From positions 62,001 through 126,000 of the forward strand of contig JBQVOK010000003.1 of NCBI GenBank assembly GCA_052437175.1: a DNA stretch of 64,000 bases. The letters are read 5' to 3'. How positions within the stretch are numbered: position 1 is the first letter of the stretch; every line of letters begins with the position of its first letter. This DNA comes from JACVCJ01 sp052437175 (GTDB taxonomy: Bacteria; Bacteroidota; Bacteroidia; CAIKAF01). The notes beneath the pieces were generated by a model that worked only from the letters and a program-made list of their open reading frames with translations, was not told the origin of the DNA and searched no databases. This document shows positions 8,187 to 17,106 of the stretch, one piece after another. A program made the translations under genes and the position numbers.

Positions 8187-8900
8187 TACGTACCACTTGT
8201 TACAAACAACTTCGGCGGCTTTCTGTTCGGCGGTTTTTTTATTTTTTGCCTCGGCGGAGGCTTCTTCACTTTCGTTGATAAAAACGGTTACCGTATATAC
8301 CTTATCGTTGTTCTCGATACGGGTGGCCGTATGCTCAAAACGTACGTTGTGCCGGTTCTTCTGGCCCCATTTGATGAGTTTGCTCTTGTAGTCGTTATCG
8401 CTGTTCACCAGGGCCAGCATATTGATGTTCTTATCGAACAGGGCAATGATCTTCTTGAAGGTAAAATTGTAGCCTTTGTCCAGGTACATGGCCCCGATCA
8501 GTGCTTCCAGGGCATTTCCCTTTACGTCTTCGGGCATAATGCCGTTGCGGAACTCCCCCACGATCAGTTCGGGCAGTCCGATCTTATCGGCCAGGTGGTT
8601 CAGGGTATTGCGGCTTACAAAACGGGTCTTGAGCTTGGTAAGACTACCCTCGTCCATGTGCGGAAAGGTGCGGAAAAGGTAATCGGCAATAACGGCGTCC
8701 AGGATCACGTCTCCCAGGAATTCAAGGCGCTCATTGTGCTGCCGGTACAGGTCTTCCTGTGCATTGGCAAAGGAGGCATGCAAGAACGCCCGGTAATAAT
8801 TGGCATAATCTCTCGGGGTGTACCCAATAATTTTCCGGAGGCGTTTTTCAAAGCCCTTCTGAATGTAAGACGGTGATGTATGTGGGAGAAATGGGAACAT
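8184..8900 (-). CDS. rnc: Ribonuclease III
   Basis: This cytosolic double-strand-specific endoribonuclease has 238 residues. The signature NERLEFLGDVILD spans 56-68 and supplies E57, E60 and D64. The second catalytic stretch is GNALEALIGAMYLDKG around 128-143, with E132. The residue equivalent to the catalytic Asp114 of E. coli appears as Asn129. A double-stranded RNA-binding domain occupies the C-terminal third (DYKSKLIKWGQK, then AEAKNKKTAEQKAAEVV). It is the third gene of acpP-fabF-rnc, a common bacterial order. Confidence 0.95.
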   Translation of the reverse strand: MFPFLPHTSPSYIQKGFEKRLRKIIGYTPRDYANYYRAFLHASFANAQEDLYRQHNERLEFLGDVILDAVIADYLFRTFPHMDEGSLTKLKTRFVSRNTLNHLADKIGLPELIVGEFRNGIMPEDVKGNALEALIGAMYLDKGYNFTFKKIIALFDKNINMLALVNSDNDYKSKLIKWGQKNRHNVRFEHTATRIENNDKVYTVTVFINESEEASAEAKNKKTAEQKAAEVVCNKWYV

Positions 8901-8939
8901 ACTCCCTAAATGTAGTAAAAAATCGGGGAATCCGTGCGA

Positions 8940-10187
8940 TTAAACTTTTTTAACCACAACAGAGGCGTTGTGCCCGCCAAAACCAAAGGTATTGCTGAGG
9001 GCAGCGTGTACTTCGCGCGACTGGGCCGTGTTGAACGTAAGGTTCAGTTTGGGATCGATCTCCGGATCATCTTCGAAGTGGTTGATCGTAGGCGGAATTT
9101 TACCTTCTCGGATGGCAAAGATACAGGCCAGGGTCTCAATAACACCGGCTGCGCCCAGCAGGTGGCCGGTCATACTTTTGGTAGAACTGATGTTCAGGTT
9201 GTAGGCATGATCGCCGAATACGCCCAGGATGGCTTTGGTCTCGGCAATATCGCCCAGGGGGGTAGATGTGCCGTGTACGTTCACATAACCGATGTCTTCG
9301 GGTTTCATACCGGCATCTTTCAGCGCCAGGGTCATTACGTTCTTGGCGCCCAGACCTTCGGGATGCGGGGCCGTAATGTGGTTGGCATCGGCTGTGGCCG
9401 CACCGCCCGCAATTTCGGCATAAATGGTGGCTCCGCGTTTTACGGCATGTTCGTATTCTTCCAGGATCAGTGCACCGGCGCCTTCGCCCAGTACAAAACC
9501 GTCGCGGGTCTTATCGAAGGGACGGGAAGCCGATTCGTACTGCTCGTTATTGGTAGAAAGGGCGTGCATGGCATTGAACCCGCCGATACCGCCGATATTG
9601 ATGGCCGCTTCCGATCCGCCGGTAACGATAATGTCCGCTTTACCGAAACGGATGGTATTTACCGCGTCGATAATGGCGTGCGTAGAAGAGGCACAGGCCG
9701 AAACCGCTGCGTAGTTGGGCCCGCGGAAGCCATGTTTGATAGAGATATGCCCTGCGGCGATATCTACGATCGTTTTAGGAATAAAGAACGGATTAAAACG
9801 GGGGGTGCCGTCGCCTTTACCAAAGGCGACCAGCTCTTCCACCAGCGTATCCAGTCCGCCGATGCCGGAAGCCCAGATCACACCCACACGGTCCGGATCG
9901 TAGGAACCTTCGGTAAGGCCGGCCATCCGGATGGCTTCATCGGCCGTTACGATCGCGTACTGCGTAAAAGCATCCACTTTGCGGGCCTCTTTACGGTCCA
10001 TGAATGCCGTGGGGTCAAAGTTCTTGACTTCGCAGGCAAAGCGCGTTTTAAATTTCGATGCATCAAAACGGGTAATGGGAGCCGCACCGCTTTTTCCTGC
10101 AAACAGTGCCTGTTTGAACTCTTCAGCGGTGTTTCCAATAGGCGTCAGTGCGCCCATGCCGGTTACTACTACCCGTTTTAACGTCAT
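8940..10187 (-). CDS. fabF: Beta-ketoacyl-ACP synthase II
   Basis: This enzyme elongates acyl-ACP with malonyl-ACP in type II fatty acid synthesis. The 415-residue protein has the thiolase fold with the complete Cys-His-His triad: C165 in SACASSTH, H305 in NVHGTSTPLGD and H342 in MTGHLLGAAG. It lies 26 nt after acpP and 39 nt before rnc, forming one operon. Confidence 0.97.
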   Translation of the reverse strand: MTLKRVVVTGMGALTPIGNTAEEFKQALFAGKSGAAPITRFDASKFKTRFACEVKNFDPTAFMDRKEARKVDAFTQYAIVTADEAIRMAGLTEGSYDPDRVGVIWASGIGGLDTLVEELVAFGKGDGTPRFNPFFIPKTIVDIAAGHISIKHGFRGPNYAAVSACASSTHAIIDAVNTIRFGKADIIVTGGSEAAINIGGIGGFNAMHALSTNNEQYESASRPFDKTRDGFVLGEGAGALILEEYEHAVKRGATIYAEIAGGAATADANHITAPHPEGLGAKNVMTLALKDAGMKPEDIGYVNVHGTSTPLGDIAETKAILGVFGDHAYNLNISSTKSMTGHLLGAAGVIETLACIFAIREGKIPPTINHFEDDPEIDPKLNLTFNTAQSREVHAALSNTFGFGGHNASVVVKKV

Positions 10188-10213
10188 TCGAAATAATTTT
10201 GGTTAGACTACTA

Positions 10214-10453
10214 TTACTTGTTAGCGTTTTCCTCGATGTATTTGATCGCTTCGCCTACAGTACCGATCTTTTCAGCCTGTTCGTCAGGAATGGCGATTTC
10301 GAATTCTTTTTCAAATTCCATGATCAATTCTACCGTATCCAGTGAATCAGCACCCAAATCGTTGGTGAAGCTCGCATTTTCGGTTACTTCGCTTTCGTCA
10401 ACGCCCAGTTTGTCAACGATAATAGCCTTTACTTTTGCTGCAATTTCTGACAT
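10214..10453 (-). CDS. acpP: Acyl carrier protein
   Basis: The 79-residue acidic protein carries fatty acyl intermediates on phosphopantetheine attached to S37 in the GADSLDTVEL motif. Length and charge match housekeeping ACPs. A near-consensus -7 element (TTACTTTG, minus strand, 10485-10492) lies about 30 nt upstream. It is the first gene of the acpP-fabF-rnc operon. Confidence 0.97.
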   Translation of the reverse strand: MSEIAAKVKAIIVDKLGVDESEVTENASFTNDLGADSLDTVELIMEFEKEFEIAIPDEQAEKIGTVGEAIKYIEENANK

Positions 10454-10589
10454 AAACGTATTGTTTAATAGGTTTTACCGGGTGCAAAGTAAATAAAAAT
10501 TAAAACGTATAGCCAAATTCTTTGCCTATAATGCTGCATTTTATCTTATCAACCCCGCATACATCAAGGGTTTAGAATTAAAAAAAGAG

Positions 10590-10633
10590 CGTAAAAAAAC
10601 AAAAAAGCCGCCTCGTTTACAGCGAGGCGGCTT
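10590..10633 (-). terminator. Rho-independent terminator of pdhB
   Basis: A perfect 11-bp stem (10605-10615 with 10623-10633) closes a 7-nt loop. On the minus strand it is followed by a run of T interrupted once. It lies 19 nt after the pdhB stop and insulates acpP. Confidence 0.9.
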
Positions 10634-10651
10634 CCTGAAATCTGTTTATGG

Positions 10652-11629
10652 TTATTTATACGTAACCTGTCTTGCAGCCTCGATGATACGGGCCACATTG
10701 GGCAGGTAAGCTTCAATAAGCGAAGTGGCAAAAGGGAAAGGCACATCACGTCCGGTAACGCGTACCACAGGCGCATCCAGGTAATCGAAGGCTCTTTTTT
10801 GTACCATATACGTTACTTCGGTGGCAATGTTACCCAGCGGCCAGCTCTCTTCAATGATCACCATACGGTTGGTCTTTTTCACCGATTCAATTACGGTATC
10901 GTAGTCGATCGGACGTACCGACATCAGGTCGATCACTTCGGCGTCGATGCCCATGCCAGCCAGCTCTTCAGCGGCTTTATGCACGATCTTCATCATTTTA
11001 CCGAAAGACACCAGGGTGATATCGCTTCCGCTGCGTGTAATTTTGGCCTTACCGATGGGCAGCAGGTATTCCTCTTCGGGTACCTCGCCCTTGTCGCCGT
11101 ACATCTGCTCGCTCTCCATGAAGATCACGGGGTCGTTATCGCGGATGGCGGTCTTCAGCAGACCTTTGGCGTCGTAAGGGTTCGAAGGAATTACCACTTT
11201 AAGACCGGGACAGTTGGCATACCAGTTCTCGAAATTCTGCGAGTGCGTGGCGGCCAGCTGACCGGCAGAACCCGTAGGACCACGGAAAACAATAGGTATG
11301 TTGAACTGGCCGTTGCTCATCTGGTAGATCTTGGCGGCGTTATTGATGATCTGGTCAATACCTACCAGCGAAAAGTTAAAGGTCATGAACTCGATGATCG
11401 GACGAATGCCGTTCATGGCAGCACCCACGCCGATGCCGGCAAAACCCAGTTCGGCGATCGGGGTATCGATCACGCGTTTTTCGCCGAATTCAGCCAGCAT
11501 TCCTTTGGAAACCTTGTAAGCACCGTCGTATTCGGCCACTTCTTCTCCCATCAGGAACACATTTTCATCGCGGCGCATTTCTTCTACCATGGCCTCGCGA
11601 AGGGCATCACGAAATTGTATCTCTCTCAT
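10652..11629 (-). CDS. pdhB: Pyruvate dehydrogenase E1 component, beta subunit
   Basis: The 325-residue transketolase-like subunit forms the thiamine-diphosphate E1 with an alpha subunit that is not in this window. MREIQFRDALREAM at the start and FLMGEEVAEYDGAYKVSKG are typical. The pyrimidine-binding region (IDTPIAELGFAGIGVGAAMNG) and the C-terminal transketolase domain (IDLMSVRPIDYDTV, VIIEESWP) follow. It is monocistronic: a TACTTTTG -7 element lies at 11680-11687 and a strong terminator follows. A branched-chain 2-oxoacid E1 beta is the main alternative, but the overall match is to PdhB. Confidence 0.93.
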   Translation of the reverse strand: MREIQFRDALREAMVEEMRRDENVFLMGEEVAEYDGAYKVSKGMLAEFGEKRVIDTPIAELGFAGIGVGAAMNGIRPIIEFMTFNFSLVGIDQIINNAAKIYQMSNGQFNIPIVFRGPTGSAGQLAATHSQNFENWYANCPGLKVVIPSNPYDAKGLLKTAIRDNDPVIFMESEQMYGDKGEVPEEEYLLPIGKAKITRSGSDITLVSFGKMMKIVHKAAEELAGMGIDAEVIDLMSVRPIDYDTVIESVKKTNRMVIIEESWPLGNIATEVTYMVQKRAFDYLDAPVVRVTGRDVPFPFATSLIEAYLPNVARIIEAARQVTYK

Positions 11630-11679
11630 ATTACGAATGTTCTGTGATTTGTTTGCAGCCTCCTCTTACAGAAGCATGG

Positions 11680-11687
11680 CAAAAGTA
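11680..11687 (-). promoter_or_regulatory. Promoter -7 element of pdhB
   Basis: The minus strand reads TACTTTTG, an exact match to TAnnTTTG, about 50 nt before the pdhB start. Confidence 0.55.
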
Positions 11688-11798
11688 TAAAAGTTTATCG
11701 GTTTTACACTTCTTTAGGGGAGCGGCCTTGCGTTTTACCCCCGTTTTAAGCTATTTTTGCCGAAATTTGACGGGTATGTCAGCGAATTGAACCAGAAA

Positions 11799-11830
11799 TT
11801 GTTCGTCATGCATACTTTTTTTTACATTTG
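11799..11830 (+). promoter_or_regulatory. Promoter of etfBA
   Basis: A TTG at 11799-11801 is followed after 21 nt by TACATTTG (11823-11830), which fits the Bacteroidota promoter (TTTG/TTG, about 20 nt, TAnnTTTG). The ATG used for etfB is at 11864. Confidence 0.65.
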
Positions 11831-11863
11831 TTCCGATTAACGAAAATTGAAAATCCGATCAAC

Positions 11864-12607
11864 ATGAACATTTTAGTTTGTATCAGTAAAGTTCCTGACA
11901 CCACCTCGAAGATTGCCTTTACGGATGGTGATACTAAATTCAACACACAGGGGGTTACCTGGATCGTGAATCCTTCCGATGAGTGGTATGCCCTCGTTAG
12001 AGCGCTTGAAATTAAAGAATCGCTCGGTGCGGGAAATGTTACCATTATTACCGTAGGTACGGCCGAAGACGATGCGGTGATCCGCAAAGCCCTGGCGGTA
12101 GGTGCCGACAACGCGGTACGTGTAAACCTGGATCCGAAAGATTCGTATTCCGTAGCTGCGGCCATCGCCGACTATGCAAAAACACAGAATTTCGATCTGA
12201 TCCTTACCGGTAAGGAGACCATCGATCACAATAACTCCGAAGTAGGCGGTATGGTTGCCGAACTGCTGGGCCTGGAATTCATCAGTCCGGCCAACAAACT
12301 GGATATTAACGGACGCACAGCCCGCGTGGAAAGCGAAACCGGCGGTGCCACCTACGTATTCGAGGCCGAACTGCCCCTGGTACTTTCTGCCGCCAAAGGT
12401 ATGGCCGAGCAGCGTATCCCGAACATGAAAGGCATTATGGCCGCACGTACCAAACCCATTACCGTGGTGGAACCTGCTTCTCCGCACCCGAAAGTGAACG
12501 TGGTAAAATTTGAGCTTCCGCCGGCCAAGGCCGGGGTTAAACTCATTGCCCCGGAAAACACCGACGAGCTGGTACAGTTACTGCATACCGAGGCCAAAGT
12601 GATCTAA
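11864..12607 (+). CDS. etfB: Electron transfer flavoprotein, beta subunit
   Basis: This 247-residue AMP-binding subunit of the soluble heterodimer passes electrons from acyl-CoA and other dehydrogenases to the quinone pool. MNILVCISKVPDTTSKIAF is the usual start. DLILTGKETIDHNNSEVGGMVAELLG and the late EQRIPNMKGIMAARTKPI region are characteristic. The ATG at 11828 would include promoter sequence, so 11864 is chosen. It is the first gene of an operon with etfA, 34 nt apart. Confidence 0.96.
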   Translation: MNILVCISKVPDTTSKIAFTDGDTKFNTQGVTWIVNPSDEWYALVRALEIKESLGAGNVTIITVGTAEDDAVIRKALAVGADNAVRVNLDPKDSYSVAAAIADYAKTQNFDLILTGKETIDHNNSEVGGMVAELLGLEFISPANKLDINGRTARVESETGGATYVFEAELPLVLSAAKGMAEQRIPNMKGIMAARTKPITVVEPASPHPKVNVVKFELPPAKAGVKLIAPENTDELVQLLHTEAKVI

Positions 12608-12641
12608 ATTCTATTGTATAATATAACAGAAAAATATTGTC

Positions 12642-13604
12642 ATGTCAGTTTTAGCATTTGTTGAAAGCGCAAACGGAAAGATAAAAAAGGCCGGTTTCGA
12701 AGGCGTATCTTACGCTAAGAACACCGCCGACAAAACAGGCGGCGGAGCCGTAACAGCCATCGTATTCGGGGCTGCCGACGCCGCTGAGCTTGCCTCCCTG
12801 GGCGAGTACGGCGCCACTACGGTACTGCATGTAAGCAACGAGGCCGATACCACCGGTATGCTCGATGCCGTACAGGCCGCCGCTGAAAAAGCCGGCGCCA
12901 AAACCATTATTTTCCCTTTCGATGCACTGGGTAAAGCCATTGCCCCGCGCCTGGCCGCACGCCTGGGTGCCGGACTGGTATCGGGCGCTATTGCCTATCC
13001 CGAAACATCGGGCAACGGCATCATCGTTAAAAAGAACGTATTCTCCGGTAAAGCCATCGCTCAGGTAGAAATGGCCACCGACATCAAGGTAATTGCTTTC
13101 TCACCGAACGCCACCGGCCTCAATAAAGTAGGCGGAACGGCCAATGTAGAAGCTTTTGCTCCGACCATGCGCGCTTCCAAAATTAAACAGGTGGAAGTGA
13201 AAAAACAGGAAGGCGAAATTCCGCTGCCCGAAGCCGAACTGGTCGTTTCTGCCGGCCGCGGTATGAAAGGACCCGAGAACTGGGGTATGATCGAAGAGCT
13301 GGCACATATACTGGGTGCCGCTACGGCCTGCTCACGCCCGGTTTCAGACATCGGATGGCGTCCGCACCATGAACACGTGGGACAGACCGGTATCACCGTT
13401 CGTCCCAACCTGTACATTGCCGTAGGTATCTCCGGCGCCATACAGCACCTGGCCGGTGTAAACCAGAGCAAGGTGATCGTGGTCATCAACAAAGACCCGG
13501 AAGCCCCCTTCTTTAAAGCGGCCGACTACGGCATCGTGGGCGATGCCTTTGAAGTACTGCCGCGCCTGATCGAAAGCGTGAAAAAATTCAAAGCAGCACA
13601 TTGA
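12642..13604 (+). CDS. etfA: Electron transfer flavoprotein, alpha subunit
   Basis: This 320-residue FAD-binding partner of EtfB has the C-terminal FAD domain fully visible. ACSRPVSDIGWRPHHEHVGQ and the signature region LYIAVGISGAIQHLAGV, with VVINKDPEAPFFKAADYGIVGD after it, are typical. The transcript ends at a hairpin terminator at 13630-13652. Confidence 0.96.
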   Translation: MSVLAFVESANGKIKKAGFEGVSYAKNTADKTGGGAVTAIVFGAADAAELASLGEYGATTVLHVSNEADTTGMLDAVQAAAEKAGAKTIIFPFDALGKAIAPRLAARLGAGLVSGAIAYPETSGNGIIVKKNVFSGKAIAQVEMATDIKVIAFSPNATGLNKVGGTANVEAFAPTMRASKIKQVEVKKQEGEIPLPEAELVVSAGRGMKGPENWGMIEELAHILGAATACSRPVSDIGWRPHHEHVGQTGITVRPNLYIAVGISGAIQHLAGVNQSKVIVVINKDPEAPFFKAADYGIVGDAFEVLPRLIESVKKFKAAH

Positions 13605-13629
13605 TCTCACAAAGATATTGCATAAAAAA

Positions 13630-13652
13630 GGCTCCTCTACGGGAGCCTTTTT
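13630..13652 (+). terminator. Rho-independent terminator of etfBA
   Basis: The stem GGCTCC/GGAGCC closes a 6-nt loop and is followed by TTTTT, 26 nt after the etfA stop. Confidence 0.88.
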
Positions 13653-13671
13653 CTGTTTATAGCGCTTTCTG

Positions 13672-14364
13672 CTAATTCACTACCTGTACCACGCGGTTCT
13701 TGGCACGGAACTTAGCCCGTATCTTACCGCCCTCAGAGGTTCCCTGACCCACGTTCAGTTCCGTCTGGCGGTCCATGTACACCGTAGCAGGACCAACGGG
13801 CAGACTGTTCATCTGGTTGATGCCCAGCACCAGCGAAGTAGCGCCGTCGCCATCCTGGTAGGCCAGGGCATCGTCTCCCCAGGTCCAGCCACCCACAAAA
13901 ATGCCCACGCCCTGGTTCGGAGCCAGTGCCGGGCCGTTCCAGCCGATGGTCTGTGCCTGCGATTTCTGCAGGGTGTCAAAGCCGGGCTGGAAAGCCAGGG
14001 TATCGCATACGGGCAGGGTGTTCACAAAGTTCTGTCCGCTCAGGTTATGATACGTAAAGGTGCCCGAACTGATGTGACCGGCGTACTCCTTGTAATGCCC
14101 CATAAATACGGCATTGTAGGGCAGGGTATCGTTATTGAAGGTTACATAGGCGCCGGAATCGAGCTCCAGCACCGTACCGGTAGCCCCGCCGAAACGGAAA
14201 CGGGCCACTACCCAGGTTTTATCGGTGTTTTTGTTGTAGAAGACCTCGTAATCGGTGTAGATCTTGTTCTGGTTCACGTCGGAAGCGTTTTCTTTGGCAC
14301 AGGCGGCCACCAGCAGCGAAGACAGGGCAAAGCTGCATACATACAGGAGTTTTTTTGCGGTCAT
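13672..14364 (-). CDS. Lipoprotein of unknown function
   Basis: The 230-residue protein has a lipoprotein signal with lipobox LVAAC (Cys at residue 22). The mature part is rich in Gly, Thr, Asn and aromatic residues and looks all-beta (DYEVFYNKNTDKTWVVARF, VGIFVGGWTWGDD). I do not recognise a family. It is probably anchored in the outer membrane facing the periplasm or the surface. It stands alone between the etfBA terminator and the OmpA/TPR gene. Confidence 0.8.
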   Translation of the reverse strand: MTAKKLLYVCSFALSSLLVAACAKENASDVNQNKIYTDYEVFYNKNTDKTWVVARFRFGGATGTVLELDSGAYVTFNNDTLPYNAVFMGHYKEYAGHISSGTFTYHNLSGQNFVNTLPVCDTLAFQPGFDTLQKSQAQTIGWNGPALAPNQGVGIFVGGWTWGDDALAYQDGDGATSLVLGINQMNSLPVGPATVYMDRQTELNVGQGTSEGGKIRAKFRAKNRVVQVVN

Positions 14365-14505
14365 AGTTTACGGTTTTTTTGCGAAAGAAGTAATTTTTAC
14401 GGAAAGGGAGAACATTACCGGGAAAAATAATATGCCATGGGCACATCCTTTATCTCAGGGTTTTATAAAAGAACGGCAACTTTTCAGCGGCTGGTATGTG
14501 CGGAC

Positions 14506-14537
14506 AAAAAAAAACCCGCTCCTTGCGGAACGGGTTT
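14506..14537 (-). terminator. Rho-independent terminator of the OmpA/TPR lipoprotein gene
   Basis: On the minus strand AAACCCG pairs with CGGGTTT, with extra internal pairing in the loop, followed by nine T. It lies 24 nt after the stop at 14561. Confidence 0.85.
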
Positions 14538-14560
14538 CCCTTTCGGTTAAAAAAATATGC

Positions 14561-16267
14561 TTAGTTCACCGCCGATTTGAAGTCACTGTCTTCAAAGAAG
14601 TTCTGGAACTCTACATCGGTTTTGGCTTTTGCTTTCAGGGAAGCGTCACGAGTGAAAGCTTCTTTCAGGTTGCTTACTACGCCCGATTTGTTTTTCTGAC
14701 GTGAAGCAGCGATGGCTTTCAGGTAGTAAGACAGGGCTTTGTCCTGATCGTCGCCGCCGTTGATGGTAGCATCCACATCGCCCGGTTTACCGGCCAGCAG
14801 TTTGGCAAGCGCAGCGTTGAAGGTTTTGGCATCTCCGTACAGGGAAACAGACTCGTTGTATTTACCTTTCAGGATATAGATGGAACCTAAAGCGCGGTCA
14901 GCATCCTGGAAACCGGCAGCTTTCTTGAAGTAGTCGATCGCTTTTTGTGTATCGCCTTTCTGGTATGAATATTTACCCAGGTTAGACAGGATGGTTTTTT
15001 CGTTCGGAGCGATCTTCTCGGCCTTACGGAATTCCATTTCCGCTTCGTTCCATTTACCCATGTTTGCATAGCTTACACCGGCGTTGTTGTAACCTCTCCA
15101 GTCTTCGGGAGCTTTACGCTGGGCGGCCTGGTACAGTTTGAGACGCTGATTCTCGTCGGTGATCAGGTTCTGGGCTGTATACAGCTGCTCTTCCAGGGTA
15201 AGGGAATCCGGGTTTGAAACGCCGAGGGCTTTCATTTCGTCGGCTGTTTTTTCGCGCAGCTGAACAGTGGTCAGGATCTCGGCGCGACGCAGCGGAGACA
15301 GCAGGTCGGCTTCTACAGAAGCCAGTGTGGCGCCGCTAACGGATTTCAGTTGTTTCTGCAGTTCGTTACGGCTTACACCGGTTTTAACGATCTGGGCAAC
15401 CTGTGAAGAACCGTTCTTCTCTTTTACTTTCGCTTCGAAACCGGCGATGTCGCGGCCTTTACCCTGGCTGCTTACAAAAGCGCTGTTCTCGGCAAGTACT
15501 TTATTCAGTTTTTTCAGTTCTTTCTGAACTACGCCTTTGGTTTCGGTAGCACGGCCGTCAGACAGAACCTGGTTGTGCTCGTCGGAACCTTCCGGAGAAG
15601 CCCATCCAACCACATCCATTTTCTTGAACGTACTTCCGTTTCCGCTGTGTTCTGTAACAAACGCGCGGAAAGCGGCGATATCTTCGCTTTTCAACTCAGA
15701 CGGGCGAACCGCTTTGCTGTTGTAGGCGAAATAAATAAGCGCACTGTGCGTTTTATTTACCGGACCATAGTTGTGTTTGCCCACGGTTGTGCTGGTTTCT
15801 TTCTGTACCAGCAGCGGCGTGATGCTTACACCTTTATCGATCGGCTGCACAGTTTTTGCGTTGAATTTCTCTGTGGTCTTATCCTTGATGTAACCTTTGG
15901 CACCTACGTGCAGTTCGGCTACTTCCATACCGGGTTTGTACTGCACCACATCGCTGTAGGTGAATTTACCGCCGGTTTTGTCCAGGATGATCCCTTCGCC
16001 TTTGTTCTTAGCGCCTTTCACCAGCAGCGGTTTCGCTTCCACGGTCTGGCCGTTGAATTCGAAAACCGGCGTCAGTACGGCACGGCCGTTCTTCGGGATC
16101 GATTTTTTCGGGTACTCGCCCGAAATGTTCAATGCAACACTGTCGTTCTTGTACTCCAGCGGATCGGGAGTCACTTTGTAGGTCACCTTGTCCAAGTTAA
16201 ACTTAGAACATGCCGCGAGCAACACCACCGAACACGACACGGGAATTAAGGTACTTTTTAATTTCAT
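14561..16267 (-). CDS. Outer-membrane lipoprotein with OmpA-like and TPR regions
   Basis: The 568-residue protein has a lipobox LLAAC (Cys20). An N-terminal beta-rich domain of about 170 residues comes first. An OmpA-like segment begins near residue 175 (HSALIYFAYNSKAVRPSEL) and contains the peptidoglycan-binding-type region VVGWASPEGSDEHNQVLSDGRA. TPR repeats follow from about residue 385 (WRGYNNAGVSYANMGKWNEAE, LGKYSYQKGDTQKAIDYFKKA). It probably links the outer membrane to peptidoglycan and scaffolds partner proteins, which is inferred from domains. The OmpA core is interrupted by a long Ser/Lys-rich insertion compared with short OmpA domains. Confidence 0.85.
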   Translation of the reverse strand: MKLKSTLIPVSCSVVLLAACSKFNLDKVTYKVTPDPLEYKNDSVALNISGEYPKKSIPKNGRAVLTPVFEFNGQTVEAKPLLVKGAKNKGEGIILDKTGGKFTYSDVVQYKPGMEVAELHVGAKGYIKDKTTEKFNAKTVQPIDKGVSITPLLVQKETSTTVGKHNYGPVNKTHSALIYFAYNSKAVRPSELKSEDIAAFRAFVTEHSGNGSTFKKMDVVGWASPEGSDEHNQVLSDGRATETKGVVQKELKKLNKVLAENSAFVSSQGKGRDIAGFEAKVKEKNGSSQVAQIVKTGVSRNELQKQLKSVSGATLASVEADLLSPLRRAEILTTVQLREKTADEMKALGVSNPDSLTLEEQLYTAQNLITDENQRLKLYQAAQRKAPEDWRGYNNAGVSYANMGKWNEAEMEFRKAEKIAPNEKTILSNLGKYSYQKGDTQKAIDYFKKAAGFQDADRALGSIYILKGKYNESVSLYGDAKTFNAALAKLLAGKPGDVDATINGGDDQDKALSYYLKAIAASRQKNKSGVVSNLKEAFTRDASLKAKAKTDVEFQNFFEDSDFKSAVN

Positions 16268-16372
16268 AACAACTCGCTTTTATATTCAAAATATGTATTC
16301 AATCCCCAAAATAAAACATTTCGGCACATTTAATCAAATAAAAATAGAAGGTTTCCGAAAAATAAAACAGAA

Positions 16373-17041
16373 TTAATCTCTCATGAGGTCTTTAAGCTGC
16401 CACTTTTGCAGGCCGGGCGGGTGATTCCTTTCCATTACAAATTCGCTGATAACGGCCAGTACACGGGGGTCGTTCTCGAAGTCATAATTCTCCACATCGA
16501 TCAGTATCACAGGTATTTGCGTCACCGTACGCAGGTATTCGAAATACCCGTTCTGGATATTCAGCAGGTACCCGGGCCGTATCTCCTGTTCGTAGCTGCG
16601 TCCTCTTTTACGGATATTGGACAACAGGTACTCTACATCGCGGTGTATATATACCATACGGTTGGGCAGGGGCAGTACCCGGTTCATAATATCGAACACC
16701 TTGCGGAAAAGGTCAAACTCACCCGGCCCCAGGTTATTGCGGGCAAAAACGAAAGACTTGGCAAAAAGATAATCGGAAACAATGTGCGGCTCAAACAGTC
16801 CGGCCTTCTCAAACGCCTTCTGCAGCTGGGCAAAGCGCTCGGCCAGGAAAGAGATCTCCAGCTGAAAGGCCATCGCTTCGGGATTGCGGTAAAATTCGGG
16901 CAGGAAGGGATTTTCGGCAAAATTCTCAAATACCGTCTGTGTTCCGGGCTGTGCCCCCCACAGGCGGGTAAGCGTGCTTTTTCCCGCGCCAATATTTCCT
17001 TCCACCGCTATGTAAAACGGCTCTTCTCCGCTGCCTTCCAT
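16373..17041 (-). CDS. Deoxynucleoside kinase (dAK/dGK family)
   Basis: This 222-residue cytosolic kinase of the deoxyadenosine/deoxyguanosine kinase family salvages deoxynucleosides with ATP. The P-loop GNIGAGKST is at residues 15-23. The DRS-like region appears as VYIHRDVEYLLSNIRKRGRSYEQ, with the lid arginines in it. LLNIQNGYFEYL near residue 170 is typical of the family. Substrate preference cannot be read. It is divergent from the DUF4241 gene. Confidence 0.88.
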   Translation of the reverse strand: MEGSGEEPFYIAVEGNIGAGKSTLTRLWGAQPGTQTVFENFAENPFLPEFYRNPEAMAFQLEISFLAERFAQLQKAFEKAGLFEPHIVSDYLFAKSFVFARNNLGPGEFDLFRKVFDIMNRVLPLPNRMVYIHRDVEYLLSNIRKRGRSYEQEIRPGYLLNIQNGYFEYLRTVTQIPVILIDVENYDFENDPRVLAVISEFVMERNHPPGLQKWQLKDLMRD

Positions 17042-17106
17042 CTGCCTGCAAAGAAACGTGATATTCCGGACAAATAGAGTATCTTTACAGCTGATTTTAA
17101 GAAATT

